Positions 24,176 to 36,151 are shown, counted from the first letter of the stretch. The stretch: DNA of 64,000 bases from Emydura subglobosa (GCA_007922225.1 ML679959.1:19926913-19990912); one strand, 5' to 3'. Numbers and translations are program-made. Notes: generated from the sequence alone by a model not told the origin.

Positions 24176-24689
24176 GAATTCCAGTTTCCATCCAAATGCA
24201 GCTTGACAAAAATCCTGAGTAAAAAACACCATCTAGTAAATAAGAAATGCAGTCTCAATCACCAGTTTCTAACATAAAACAGGGAAAAGTAACTGTATGT
24301 TAAACTCTATATTGTGTAAATAAATATGTATTGATATAGTGTACCCTCCTGCTTAGCAAGATGTAGTACCAATTTTAGGTTGTAAATAAATATATTTTAA
24401 CGGTTATACCAACCAATGAGAATAAACCTTTCTTTGGGAAAATAATTAAATAGTTAATTATAAGTCAAGTAAATCAATTTAAATCAAGGTTTCCTGCTGG
24501 TTAATGTAAACTGTAATTAAAATCAATGTTTTTTATCAATCCACATTGCATAGGAGGACCAGTGTTGGTTACAGGACTCTGACCAAGCAGTGATTTAATG
24601 ACATCAGTATCAGATTTTCTTGCTCCTACTGGCTGTCTCAATGCGTCAGTTCAGCAGGTTTTCTAAATTTGATTAACAGTTAACGTCAT

Positions 24690-24790
24690 ACACTGCACGC
24701 AAGATGCAACGACAGCACCCAAAAGTGTACGAGCTGCTTCACAGACACAAGTAAAGGCATCCTCCCTGCCCTAATGAGTTTATCGTTGAA
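24690..24790. repeat. Faint amniote repeat
   Basis: Wording such as CTTCACAGACACAAGTAAAG then CATCCTCCCTGCCCTAATGA resembles the GTACAAACAC...GTCCCTGCCC repeat seen better at 55265-55370. Weak. Confidence 0.3.
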
Positions 24791-24812
24791 ATTCACTCAT
24801 GAAACCATCGAG

Positions 24813-24870
24813 GCCTGGTCTATTCTAGAATGTTGTGCCTGCAAAGCTTTGTGTCTAGGAGCACAGTTAA
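24813..24870. mobile_element. MITE end fragment (GGCCTGGTCTA)
   Basis: GAGGCCTGGTCTATTCTAGA matches the terminal wording of the GTCTACAC-end family. No right end was found. Confidence 0.4.
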
Positions 24871-25710
24871 GGGTCGTGAACCAAAACAAGGGGCAGGGAA
24901 AGACAGGTTGAGCATTACGGTAACAAGATCATGTGGTTATGACGATAGTTAAAATTTGTTTATTTTGTATTGTTCACTTCTGATAATCATCACAGAGAAA
25001 GAACTGTGTGCTGTTTTTAGGACACATGCAGTCAGTGGTTTATTTCAGTGTTGTTTTGAAACTGTGGCCAGTGAAGGAAAAGAGGAGGAAGGGAGGTCAG
25101 CTGCTGGCTAGGAAGAGGAGGAAGAAGAATGAGGTCAGTTGTCTACCGAGTCTGTTAGCTTCAAGGACAGTGATGTGGGGGAGGACTGGCTCCCCACTCA
25201 GCACGCTTGTGGAGGAGAAAGTGGGGGTGTCCACCTTCAAACCACACAGTTGGGGTGGGAGAAATCCAGAGAGACTGCTGACACAGGGAAAGGTCAACGG
25301 AGTCCCCACCTTTCCCCAACCCCCCAGACAAAGAGACGAGGGCGAGGGCCCATCAGCCCCCACATTTACTGCTTGGGGAAGGCAGAGATCAAACAGTTGC
25401 TTCATGGGGGAGATAGAGACAGCTGAGACCACTAACTGTAGGCTCAAGGAGGTGGTGGCAGAGAGGTGGCTGGCACACCCATTCCAGGGGCTGGTCCTGC
25501 TGATTTGAAGAAGCGTGCTTATTGCATTTCTTGTTCTGCCACCTGTATCCCAGTAGGGCCCCCATACTCACAAACTGATGACTTTTTTCCATCTGAAGTT
25601 CAAGGAGGATCAGGTCTTTTGTGTCTGTCTACCTCTGAGGGTGTTCTAAAGCTTAAGTTTGGAAAAACTTCTTGAGCTCTTCAGATGAAAGCCACTATAT
25701 TGTTCTGCCT

Positions 25711-25775
25711 CTTGTTGTTGTTCACTTAAATGTACTTAATGTACTTAATGTACTTAATGTTGTTGTTCACTTAAT
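25711..25775. repeat. Local tandem repeat, TGTACTTAA x3
   Basis: Three copies of TGTACTTAA lie between two copies of TGTTGTTGTTCACTTAA-like sequence, indicating local slippage duplications. Confidence 0.8.
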
Positions 25776-27554
25776 GCCAGATTCTAATACCCTTATGTAC
25801 ATGAAGAAAATCATTAGCCAATGTAAGTCCACTGACTTCAGTAGAGCTGTGCAGATTTACGGCGGCTGAAGGTATGGCCCTTAGAGTAGTACCTTACTTG
25901 GCAATATCACTGTTGATTTTTATGGAACAACTTGCTGAACAGAGTATTACAAATTATAAAGTGAATAAGGGTATTGGAATCTGACTCACAATTAAAGGCA
26001 GTAGTGTAAATGAAAATTGCCATAGCGTTGCTATTGATAGCTTGAGATACCGAGAACGTTCTCAGTGGCAGTTGCATGATGATGCAGACACACTGTTCCT
26101 TTCTACAGCTCACACATGCTATCTTGTTATCAGTCGCAATATTCTGTAAATTAAAAAGAATAACTAAACTAACTGACGTTAGTAGGATGCAGAAAGTGAC
26201 ACTGCAATGCGTGAGGTGCAATGCTGGTTTTCTCATTAACTGATAAGGAAAAAAACCTTTTAGTACTTTCTGGGTTTATGAATTTGGAATATTGTCAGAA
26301 ATACTATTCTTGTGACATTGTTTCTGTTATCTAATCAGCCTGTCACAAACAATAATTTGTGGATTTACATCAGGAGAAATTTGGCTCAATCTTTTTAATT
26401 AAACTGCCAAAAAGTGTGTGTGTTGTTTCATTCTCCATGAGACTTATCAAAGACACCTAATATCTGCTAAGTTGTTTTAATAACACTTGTGCTATGATTT
26501 GCAATTTGATTTTAATATGCTGTAAGGAAATTTATGAAGTAAATAGTAAGTGTATTTATTTCTTTAATTCAGTCAAGTATATCGTCACTAAAGTTTCAAA
26601 GGCATGCTTCATTTAATTATAGAATAAAAAGTATCTTTAGTTCTATTATTGAGAGAACAATTTGATAATTGTGTCCTTAAAAAAAAAAAAATTTAAACTG
26701 CCTTTTATTGAGACAGAATGCTGGCTGTTGAAATGTGCCATAACCTTATTTGTATGGGATGAGTTTCTTCCAATTATTTATTCTATTACTGTTTCTAACA
26801 CCTGTGGGAAATGTGGATCTTGAAGTAGTGACTGTGTTAATCAAATGACTCTGTATGTTTCTGTACTGTCCAAGTTTGTCATTGCATTAGAGGGCATAGC
26901 AGATGAAATTGGAGACTTGTAATGTACTACTGATTGGATTAACTTGTCCATTTTGTGCAGCCTGCTTGAAGATTTATTTTAGATAAATTAAGAAGATTAA
27001 ATCTGAAGAGTGACCTTTGACAATTATTCCTCCCGACTAGATCTCTGAAGTCTTTAACATAAGCCCAGCGTTCTTGTAAAGAAGTTGAACTCTGTACAGC
27101 AGTAACTCTGACTGTTGTACAGATTACAATTAGATATAATATATATAGTCTCTTTCAGTGGAGGTTTTTCAAATTTTCTGATCTGCATGTGCAGTTAATA
27201 ACATATGCTGCAACCTGTAATGTCCTGTAGGTGGCATTAGTCATTAGAGCATATACCATAGTACCATCTGGTGGAGTTGTAACATGCTATCACTCGAGGT
27301 TGTTAATGCCTAAATATCTTTTAAAATTTGACCCTTTGAGTATAGGAAGTCTAACATGTCACACGCTATTCTATGGAGTTCCAGTGATATCTAGGCTGAG
27401 GTGTCACTAACTGGTGGTTTGATTGGTAATATAGTCTTTGAAGTTATATCTCTGAGTTTCAGTCCTATAATCATGTACTGTTCAGGCCTAACACAATTGC
27501 AGTGTTAATTTTGTTCAATATAAAACTCTTTCAGCCTGGTGCTTTATGTTTGGA

Positions 27555-28615
27555 AATTCGAAGGCCAGAAGAGATCATTACCATCATCTAGTCCAGTGGT
27601 TCTCAACCAGGAGTACGTGTACCTCCCTGGGGGTATGCAGAGATCTTCTGGTGGTACATCAACTCATCTAGATATTTGCCTAGTTTTACAGCAGACTACA
27701 TAAAAAGCACTAGGGAAGTCACTACAAACTAAAATTTCATACAGACAATGACTTGTTTATATTACTCCATTTACTATTCACTCAAATGCAATTTGGAATA
27801 TTGAAATATTTATATTCCAATCGATTTATTTCATAATTATATGGTAAAACTGAGAAAGTAAGCAATTTTTCAATAATATTGTGCTTGTCACACGTTTGTG
27901 TTTTTATGCCTGATTTTGTAAGCAAGTATTTTTAAGTGAAGTGAAACTTGGGGGTACGCAAGACAAATCAAACTCCTAAAAGGGGTACAGTAGTCTGGAA
28001 AAGTTGAGAGCCACTGATCTAGACTAACCTCTTATATAACACAGGCCATAGAACTTCCCCAAAATAATTCCTAGAGCAGATCTTTTAGAAAAGCATCCAA
28101 TCTCAATTTAAAAATTGTCAGTGATGGAGAATGCACCACAACCCTTGGTAAATTGCCCCAATGGTTAATTACTCTCCCCTTTAAAAATGTATGCCTTATT
28201 TCTAGTCTGAATTTGTCTAGCTTCAACTTCCAGACAGCCTTTCTCTACTAGACTGAAGAGACCATTATTAAATATTTGTTCCCTATGTAGATACTTAAAC
28301 TGTAATCAAGTCACCCTTCTCTTTGTTGAACTAGATTGAGCTCCATGAGTCTTTCGCATAAGGCATGTTCTCCAATGCTTTAACCCTGTCATCTTCATTA
28401 TTTACCACTCCTGCAATGGTTGTGTCAACTGCAAACTTGATCAGTGATGATTTTATGTTTTCTTCCAGGTCATTGATAAAAATATTCAATAGCATAGGGT
28501 CAAAAACCGATTCCCATGGAATCCCACTGTAAATACACCCCCTCAATGATGATTCCCTGTTTGCAATTACATTTTGAGACATTTTGTACAGCCGGCAGTT
28601 TACACATCCAAGCAA
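27555..28615 (-). mobile_element. CR1 LINE, reverse strand, interrupted by hAT
   Basis: Reverse-complement CR1 3' end wording (CATCATCTAGTC, then TCTAGACTAACCTC after the nested element, ACACAGGCCATAGAAC, GTCAGTGATGGAGAATGCAC) leads into coding remains. On the minus strand 28331-28615 reads FDPMLLNIFINDLEENIKSS then LIKFAVDTTIAGV, the RT segment around the FADD catalytic motif, with the first Asp changed to Val. A deletion joins the 3' UTR to the RT region, skipping the C-terminal coding part. Non-functional. Confidence 0.75.
27594..28016. mobile_element. hAT-type non-autonomous element (423 bp)
   Basis: Left end CAGTGGTTCTCAACCAGGAG and right end TTGAGAGCCACTG are inverted copies. Flanking octamers ATCTAGTC (27586-27593) and ATCTAGAC (28017-28024) match 7 of 8, an 8-bp target duplication. 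Central TA in the octamer is the Buster-group pattern. It is AT-rich inside and has no ORF. It sits within a CR1 copy. Confidence 0.85.
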
Positions 28616-29699
28616 AGACCTTTTAGTGCTCTGTTAGCACATCAACAAAGCTACTACTTTTCAGAGCTCCCCGCAGCATAGCAATGTGGAGTACAGTGAT
28701 TCTGAGTTTGGGGACAGTGGGGTATGTTAGATTTATCAATGTATTTTCTCTGTCTTTCATTTTAGGCTTCCATTTTTCCACTGAAATTATCATTAGATGT
28801 CTCTCTACATTTCTATTCACTTGGCATTCATTCTGGAACTGGTCAGACTAGATTAATTGTTTCCTTCAGTTCTCTCATCATTGCCACTTTGTGGACCATC
28901 CAGTAGCAGGTGTTCAGTAGTGATATAAACTGTATTTGGCCCATGAAAGCCAAAATCAGCCTATTCATGGTCTGTCAGCCTATTGAACAGTATTGTCAAA
29001 ATCATTTCTAGGCTAAGGTCTTCTGCGTGACACTTCATTATGCTGCCCAGACAACCCTTTATTGTGGATATCAAGACTGAGGAAAATGTTCCGTCAAGTA
29101 ATTATATAATGGATACTTGGTGAAACAGCTCATTTCAGCTTTGGAAATTGCTTTGCTCGGTGAATGTAGGCTGAATATTTAATTGTAACTAATTTTCCAG
29201 GATCATTCCCTTCCTCCAGCCCTATGCAAAATTACATCAGGTGATCTCTCCGATATTTGATTGTGGTGGTGCAGTGTCAGAAGAAAACTTGTTGCGTGAC
29301 ATCAAACCAATCATTTTAAAGCATTAACTACTGAAAAAACAAAAAAAACCCTAATGGTGTCTAGTGAGTATTAGGTATTTTTCCACTACATAGCCCGATT
29401 TTTTAAAAACTGCTTGTTTATGAGCAATCTAGTTGAATCTGAGATTCTTGGAAGTGGAGTCTGCTTTCTTGTTACTGTACTATGACACTGCTGGATACTA
29501 TAAAATATCAGTTGTTATTATGATAATTGATAACAATGGCTGAAAATCAATTGAAAATCAGTTTTGCCATGCCTTCATTTTGTATGTCTTTATCTCTCTT
29601 AAAATTCAACATAGATTATGCCATAGAGGAGTTCTAATCTTCGGATAATGGTCACTTGCCAGCCCTTCCAAAGCTATTGATCAGAGATATTGTGAGTTT

Positions 29700-30380
29700 C
29701 CTTCTCTCAGGGTGGCTGGCCATTGTAAATGAAGCAGGGCCAGCTCCCCTGTACCAGAGCAGGTGCTTCTATCTGGCCAATTAAGAAGGAGGGCTGCATC
29801 TGAGGATTAGAAAAGGTCAGTGAGGAAGAGTCCTGGTAAGAGTCAATCAGGAAAAGTCAGAAGACATGAGGTCATCTCTGGGGAAAGTGGCAGAGAGGAG
29901 AAAGCTTGCTGCAGGCCTTCCCTAGAAAGAGGGAAGAATTGACTGGAAGGCTGTATGTTTGAGAGCTGGGAGAAGGCTGAAGGTAAGAGAGCAGCAAAAG
30001 GGTTTTGTTGGCTGATATCCCCAAGCAAGGGGCAGGGCTAGAAGTCTGAAAGGCAGGGGGGCACTAGAGTACAAGGGCAGCAGTGGCAGAGGGAGTTACC
30101 TCCTGGCTCTGAGCTAGGATCTGTGACCAAGAAGCCCTGAAGGCAGGGGATCAGTGGAGGCTTTTAACCACTGGAATCTCTGGGTCTGAAGAGCTGGACC
30201 CAGAGGAGCTGTGAGAGGCTGAGGGGGTGTGAGGAATATTTCTTCTGCAAAGATGATCCCAACACAGAAGCTATGAGGGTTGGCCTTCTGGGAAGAGCTG
30301 GGTTGCACTCGAGTTGGAAGGGTGGTGTGGCTGTCCTGGTACAAGGACAGGAGAGGGCCACGTTGGAGAGCTGGGACGTT
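29700..30380 (+). mobile_element. LTR-like repeat related to the 21135 copy
   Basis: It shares CAGAGAGGAGAAAGCTTGCT then GCAGGCCTTCCCTAGAAAGA with the 21135-21873 element and has the same order of purine-rich blocks. Ends are not clear. ORFs on the minus strand here are composition effects. Confidence 0.45.
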
Positions 30381-30527
30381 CTTTAAACTAGGTCTAATAT
30401 AAAATTAGCAGGCTTCTTTTTTTTTTTTATTAACTTTAGACATAAACATTTAGAACTTGGATTCACAGTCATCAGTGGATCAAAATGTGGAGCCTTTCTC
30501 CATACTTCTCAACATGCATGGAATGAA

Positions 30528-30586
30528 ATCCTGGCCCCTATTGAAGTCAATGGGAGCTTTGTCATTGACTTTACTGGGGCCAGGAT
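30528..30586. repeat. Foldback repeat (ATCCTGGCCCC)
   Basis: Left arm ATCCTGGCCCCTATTGAAGT (then CAATG) pairs with right arm CATTGACTTTACTGGGGCCA (then GGAT), 10-bp loop. A related hairpin is at 60078-60140. It looks like the end-to-end remains of a small palindromic element. Confidence 0.65.
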
Positions 30587-30604
30587 TCCACTTCTGATTT
30601 CTTT

Positions 30605-30710
30605 TGCAAGCTCTGTCAGTTAATCATGGTGTGATAATGGGCAAGTTATTTACCCTCTCTGTGACTCAGTTTCCCCATCTGTAAAATGTACCTAATTTAT
30701 AAGGTTTTCT
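30605..30710 (+). repeat. MIR SINE fragment
   Basis: ATGGGCAAGTTATTTACCCT then CTCTGTGACTCAGTTTCCCC and ATCTGTAAAATGTACC is the conserved MIR core in sense orientation. Confidence 0.8.
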
Positions 30711-31146
30711 AATGTTTCTAACCCCCCCTTTAAACCCCTAAATGAAAATTACTTTATAATGGTTTAGAGTTGATCAGGTGTGAGGTTAATGATATTTCCA
30801 ATGAACATACTTTTGTAACCAGGCTATATATAGAGAGAGAAAAGCCAGCACCCAGAAATTTATCATGGAAGGTCAAATTCTACATGTAACTATTGAATAC
30901 TTTACAAAGTATACAGTGATTTGAAATCACATCTGTGAGATTTTGGAATTCCAATAGGATATTTTTCTTAAAAGACAACGATTATTATTCCCCAAAAGAA
31001 TTTTATTTTTATGATGACTCATAAGGAATTAGATGCTAAGAGAATGAAAGGTGCTTTGTTTTACTGTATGGTAATCTATCATGAATTAAGATGACTGTGT
31101 ACTGGGAAAAAAATTTACAATTATTGTTTTTTTTTCCCACCCCCAG

Positions 31147-31420
31147 AGATTTGATACAGTTGCCTAGGAAAGAAGAAGATACAGACATTGCAATGAAACT
31201 TCTGATTCAGTGGACTTCCTGTGGCCTTGAAGATGTTCAGCTAGTAAATTACTCCGTCTTGCTTGACCTGCCAGGCTCTTCTTCAAATACAGTATCTTTG
31301 AAAAATAGTGGTGAATGCTTTTATCCTAGTGGGCAGAAGTGTGACAGAGACACCAAAAAGCTTCACAGCCAAGACCTACTGTACTCATATGCTGCTTACT
31401 CTGCCAAAGGAGCTCTTGAG
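31147..31420 (+). CDS. NAALADL2: NAALADL2 internal exon, pre-PA region (partial gene)
   Basis: An internal exon of N-acetylated alpha-linked acidic dipeptidase-like 2, a predicted type II membrane glycoprotein of the M28 / glutamate carboxypeptidase II (GCPII) family. It is bounded by a pyrimidine-rich AG acceptor and a GTAATA donor at 31421. It holds one base completing a split codon, then 91 full codons, and ends exactly on a codon. The reading runs from DLIQLPRKEED through GLEDVQLVNYSVLLDLPG and CFYPSGQKC to LLYSYAAYSAKGALE. The segments GLEDVQLVNYSVLLDLP and YAAYSAKG match NAALADL2 as I recall it, and correspond to GCPII residues just before the PA domain. NYS is an N-glycosylation sequon. 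The open frame extends upstream to 31091 and downstream to 31510, but those parts are intronic read-through. A second AG at 31147-31148 could act as an alternative acceptor 2 nt downstream. Catalytic residues lie in exons outside the window, so activity cannot be judged here. Confidence 0.93.
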
Positions 31421-31839
31421 GTAATACGACCATTTGTCTTTGTCATTTACAGTGAAATAGAATTAGAAAACAGCTTCCATCTATCTTTAACTGGCAAGTC
31501 ATGGGAATGATGGTGGAAAGCTAAGACTCGGGTAAATAAGATGTGGCCCATACTTCAGCTCAGATCTTGAAATGAACCAGACCCTGTGATCTGTTATATT
31601 GTTTTTTTTACAATTAAATGCTGGATGTCTCTCACTTGGTGGGTTTACACTTTCTGGTTTTAGCTGGATACAAGAGTCTGAGAGAGCTTTGCCCGGAACT
31701 TTGTCTTCTACCTATGTTTGTGTGAAGGAAATGCTGAGCAAACCCCGCTGACTAGCACTTGAGAGAGGCACACAGAAAAGGGCAGATGAGTTTCTTTCCA
31801 ATGAGGTATGGTTTGAGGACTGGATTAGGTGCCAGGAAC

Positions 31840-32010
31840 TCCTGAATTATAAACCTGGGTCTGATACATTCTTCCTCTCTCGCTTTGGGCAAGTCATTTA
31901 AGATCTGCCTCAGTTTCTACATGGGGATAATAATTCTTACTTTCCTAGCCAACAGGGATATTGTGAAGCTAAATAAATGTTTGTAAAGTGCTTTTAAAAG
32001 GCAAGTGCAA
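31840..32010 (+). repeat. MIR SINE
   Basis: The reading AACCTGGGTCTGATACATTC, GGGCAAGTCATTTAAGATCT, GCCTCAGTTTCTACATGGGG, ATAATAATTCTTAC and TGTTTGTAAAGTGCTTTTA follows MIR order closely. It lies 420 bp after the first exon. Confidence 0.8.
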
Positions 32011-32279
32011 TATAAATTCCGGAGTTGATATTATTACTGTCATCTTTCTCCTCTCTACTGCGTGATGTGTCATCCACAACGAAGCAGACACTTTTTATCG
32101 TATTTCCCCATACTTCAAAAATAAGTTTAGTTTGTTTTCATGACTAAAGTATTAATAAATCAAAGAAGTGTGGCTAGGAAGTTGAGTTTTGGGGGATTTT
32201 GCCCTCCTCCCTGCACTCTGAAAACAGACTTTTACGCTTTCTGAACATTTACCATCACTGTGATGTTTATAATATATTA

Positions 32280-32520
32280 GGATACGTCTACACAGCAAAG
32301 AAAAATCCATGGCTGACCTGTGCTCACAGGGCTTGGACTGCGGGCCTGTTTCATTGCTGTGTAGACTTCCGGGCTTGGTGTGGGGCCTGAGTTCTGAGAC
32401 CTTCCCATCTTGCAGGGTTCTAGAGCCCGGACTCCAGCCCGAGCCCAGATGTCTACATAGTGATGAAACAGCCCCTCAGCCTGAGTCCTGTGAGCCCAAG
32501 TGCCTCCCTCAAGTGCTGTG
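32280..32520. mobile_element. MITE of the GTCTACAC-end family, right end degraded
   Basis: The left end GGATACGTCTACACAGC is preceded by TTA. The interior (CTTGGACTGCGGGCC, then GAGCCCGGACTCCAGCCCGA) matches the 16307-16598 element. The expected right terminus is not recognisable after about 32520. Confidence 0.55.
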
Positions 32521-33544
32521 ATGGTATCTGGTAATGATCCATGGCCACATAAATATTTATCTATGCTACATTGTTATCAGCAGTGATTTCACCTGGGACT
32601 TAGTGTGCCTAAAGCACAAATCAGTAAAGTTTGAGCCAAGCGTGTAAGTATCTTAAACTGTGAGTAGCAGGTTGCGATTGTTACTAGGATAAGGCAGTAG
32701 ACTGAGACATGACCACATGAAGTAAGCCAGCAAATTACATTTGCTTTGGATGTCACGCAGCCTGGCTATAATTGAAACACCACAGTTTTCCTGTTAAAAG
32801 ATAATATTAATTTCCAAAACTTAATGCAAATTCTTACAAGGGGCTAGTTTGACATTGAATTTATGGTCCATTAATCAAGATGAGTTTCTGCTACCAGTGG
32901 TATTTGTTTGAACTTCTAGGAGACACAGCCATTAAAGAATTCTTAAATTGTAGTAGCCAGACTACCAAAAGAACTGAAGTCTTATTTTTGTTTTGACAAG
33001 GTTGTTTGAAGAATAGCAGTGCTCCTTTTCTTTGAAGACCCATCATGTCCATTCATCATATGACCATTTTATATGAGCTGTCCAATTTGTACTTTCCCTA
33101 ACAGTCTAAACAGCATTTCGATATCTGAAATCTATTTTGAAAGCCTACTTAATGCAATGTGATTGATGGTGTGCCTTGCTCCTTCTCTGCAGTTCACTGA
33201 GCACTGGAAAGGTGACACTGTTTACCCCATCATAACAACAAGCAGATCATGGGAGGGCTCTAAGGAGAGCTGCCGTATCAGTTGTGAAATACATATTACT
33301 GTCGTTATGTAAATAAATGTAGCATAGGCTAGATCATGGTGAAGAAACAATGACACTTGTGTAATATATTTTATTAAAAGTTAAGTATCGATCATAATTT
33401 AATACCAAGGTTAAAAACTTTGCATATTTGGTAAACACAGGGAAAGAAATCTGGCTAATTACAGATAATAATAAAAGAGGAAGTTACATTGCATCTAAAT
33501 GATGCATTTATGATTAAATTTAACCCTTTTCTGAGACAGCCAGC

Positions 33545-33605
33545 ATATGGCTTATACACCACTTAAGCCAAGTAGTTCTTAAATACAGTTTAAGTGGTGC
33601 ATAGA
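33545..33605. repeat. Small foldback (ACACCACTTAA)
   Basis: TACACCACTTAAGCC and GTTTAAGTGGTGCA are inverted partners about 25 bp apart. Confidence 0.5.
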
Positions 33606-34049
33606 CACTTTGGTGGTTGTCTGCGTGCAGGTGAATTTCACCCCTTATTCTGCTCCTATGAAGTGTTGAAAACCTTGCAGCTCCAGGTTCTTAATTATCA
33701 TGCGTGTTAAGGAGCCTTGAATAGAAACACAGGTAGGAGATACATTTAACATAAGTAAAGGCAATTTGGTTTATTATTAAATGCCCAAAAACTTTGTTAA
33801 TGCGGAATTAAGGTTGCCCAGTGGTGCTTTTGCCCTTCCAGGATGGGGAAGCAGGAGATGGAGAATGAAGGTAATGCAAACTTAAAAGTTAAGGTGCACA
33901 CCACCCCAGCAATGGAAGATTAACTCTGCCCCATTAAGTTAGGAAGGTTCAGTAAAGGGGGTGGGGTGGTGGTAGGGTGCCATAATAAGTAGACAAGAGA
34001 AAGTTCTAAGAGAATATGCCATTATTTGTGTTGTGGCCCACAGTTTTGA

Positions 34050-34200
34050 ATGAACTTGACCACGTCCTGCCGACAGATGTGACTGCACTAACACTTATGC
34101 TGGCAAAACTTATGTCGCTCAGCACGGTGTTTTTTCACACCCCTGAGCAACAAAAGTTTTGCCAGCATCAGTACCAGTGTAGACAGGCCCTGCGCTGTTG
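34050..34200. mobile_element. MITE fragment, same subfamily as 5466
   Basis: ACTTATGTCGCTCAGCACGG then TGTTTTTTCACACCCCTGAG matches the interior of the 5466-5714 element. The right end reads CAGTGTAGACAGGCCC. Confidence 0.55.
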
Positions 34201-34339
34201 GAGTGCTCAGCATCTCACTGCCTTCTCCTTTGGTCACACGCAATTCCTTTATTTGGGAAGCATGATTACATTATCTTAACTGTCTTTCATCTTCCCTATA
34301 TTAATCAATGCTAATTTCTGTGACAATACTTGTCAAGTC

Positions 34340-34353
34340 AGAGAGAGAGAGAG

Positions 34354-34403
<50 letters not shown>

Positions 34404-34430
34404 TGTGTGTGTGCGCGTGCGCGCGCGCGT
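34340..34430. repeat. Compound (GA)n(GT)n(GC)n microsatellite
   Basis: About 91 bp: GA repeats, then a long GT run, then alternating GC/GT blocks ending GCGCGCGCGT. The alternating purine-pyrimidine part is of the kind that can form Z-DNA. Confidence 0.95.
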
Positions 34431-35925
34431 ATTTTAGACCACTTTTAAATGGGAAATTTTGGTCTAAGGGCAAAACTTCCAAAAGGAACCCCTGCAAATC
34501 CATGGGTACTTACTCTGGTTGCTAATCCACACTGAAGACTGTGCTTCCACATTCTCGCTACTATTGTCTGTTACCTGTGCTAGACAGACTGAAGCTAGTA
34601 TGGACATGCCTACCTGCGATACCATCACACCTTCATTCACTGCATAGACATATACCCACTGTTTGAGTGGAGCTCAGGTTCAGTAACCACAGCACATCAC
34701 CTGGAGCCCACCCAGTTAGTGTGAAAACACATTGAAGGCAAACTGTCTGGTTTCAGCCGACCCCTAGTCTTGCTGCACATGCACATTTCATTCCTTTATG
34801 CATTTTAGCTCCTGCCAACATGGAGTTACAAATTTAATCCCTAGTAATATTTGCAATATTTCTTTCCCAGACAGACAGTGGGTGCCATGCAGTAGTTGAG
34901 ATAAATCCCGAGTGACTGAGATTGGTTTGAAGAGGATTAGAACTTTATTTTGAGTCCCAGGTGTATCAAAAAATTTAAAAAAATCAGTTGATATTTGTGA
35001 ACAGCTGACCTTTTTTTTAAAAGGGGGAGTATATCTTGAGAACCCCTTGTTCGATGATCTCATATTTGAACTATAAACTCTACCTTAGGCCCCCACAAAG
35101 CACAGCAAATTTTCTAGACTACCTGTGTAAGCATGTACATTTTAAAGCCCAGCTGCCCTTTAAACAGAAAGCGACACTCAACCCTAACTAGCATATAATT
35201 ATACGCAGAAAGCTGTGTTAATGCAATGTGAAGGTTATAGAATTGAAATCATGATCAGGAAGTACAAAAGTCATGATGACAGCCTTCACAAAGGCATGTT
35301 CTACATTCTGTTTGTTTTTATCGTGTCTGTTTAAGACATAACTGTTCATATACCAAACTACACATTTCCCTAGAAGAAGAAAATAGAACATTGTATGCTG
35401 CAGCTAGAACAATGTTACTGGTGGAAATTTAACTATTGAGGGGTAGATTTTCAAAGGCACAAACAGCAATTAGTAGAAAATATCTCCCTTAATTTCCTGC
35501 TTTTTTGTATTTTTAACTGTGCAACCTGAATGCTGCACTAACTTTCCCCCCTATAACTTACTAAGTATTCATAAAGAATAAAAAGAAAAATGGGGGGAAA
35601 AAAATCTTCAACTATCCAGCCATAGGATTAGCAGTCTCCTTTAAAAAGAGCTACTACGTAGGTGGAACTTAAACGTTCTCACTATGGATCTTGTAAGTTT
35701 GTTGGACCAACCAGTGAACACTTACATGGCTATGCACTTAATAAGGCATGCACTCATGTCTCTGTCTGTTTAGGAATCGATGAGAAAGAGACGTGCTACT
35801 CCACTAGTGGGGACTGCTAAGCATGGTGCATTATTCATAGCCCAGTGCTGGGAAGTAAATGGAAAAGTGAAGGCACTGCAGGCTGATGGAGTGATGAGAC
35901 TGTATCAAGTTCATTCTGAGTGCAA

Positions 35926-36034
35926 GGCCTGGTCTACTCTTAAAAGTTAGGTTGACATAGCAGTAGTGCTCAGGAGTGTGAATTCATGGCATTGTATCTT
36001 GCGTTGTTGTAGCATGCATAGTATAGATGTGGCC
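35926..36034. mobile_element. Short MITE (109 bp), GTCTACAC-end family
   Basis: Left end GGCCTGGTCTACTC and right end TATAGATGTGGCC are inverted copies. Flanks are CAA and TAA. Confidence 0.55.
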
Positions 36035-36151
36035 TAAGAAAGCAGAAGTCAATAGTTGCACCACTTTTAATCAGGGTTGAATTTTACTTACTCTAGTCAC
36101 TGCAGCTCTGAGAAAGCTGCCTAGAAGAGAGATTGTTTCATGGGAACCAGC

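Larger units (their letters stand above)
1..31146 (+). other. NAALADL2: NAALADL2 intron, 5' end outside window
   Basis: No exon that I can support lies upstream of 31147. The stretch is therefore read as the 3' part (over 31 kb) of a large intron. It ends in a T- and C-rich tract (31126-31144) and AG at 31145-31146. Parts with no repeat or gene I recognise include about 1-1530, 7030-9320, 9360-10300, 13850-14840, 14970-16020, 17010-18750, 18860-21130, 21880-23900, 24240-24690, 24870-27550 and 28620-29700. These hold AT-rich sequence with scattered short ORFs that have no codon pattern, splice signals or family resemblance I can see. Calling this an intron is inference from the exons downstream. 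Confidence 0.8.

Noticed and set aside
25008..25508. Longest open frame in the window, 166 codons, plus strand
   Set aside because: It overlaps long frames on both strands in a purine-rich stretch, has no recognisable domain, start context or splice signals, and contains odd Arg/Lys-rich low complexity. Best explained by base composition.
28623..28820. Minus-strand 65-codon ORF next to the CR1 fragment
   Set aside because: Does not continue the LINE reading, and no domain was recognised.
31421..31510. Extension of the NAALADL2 frame past GTAATA to a stop at 31508
   Set aside because: The exon match ends exactly at the donor, and the next residues of the protein are found at 57924 in the same phase.
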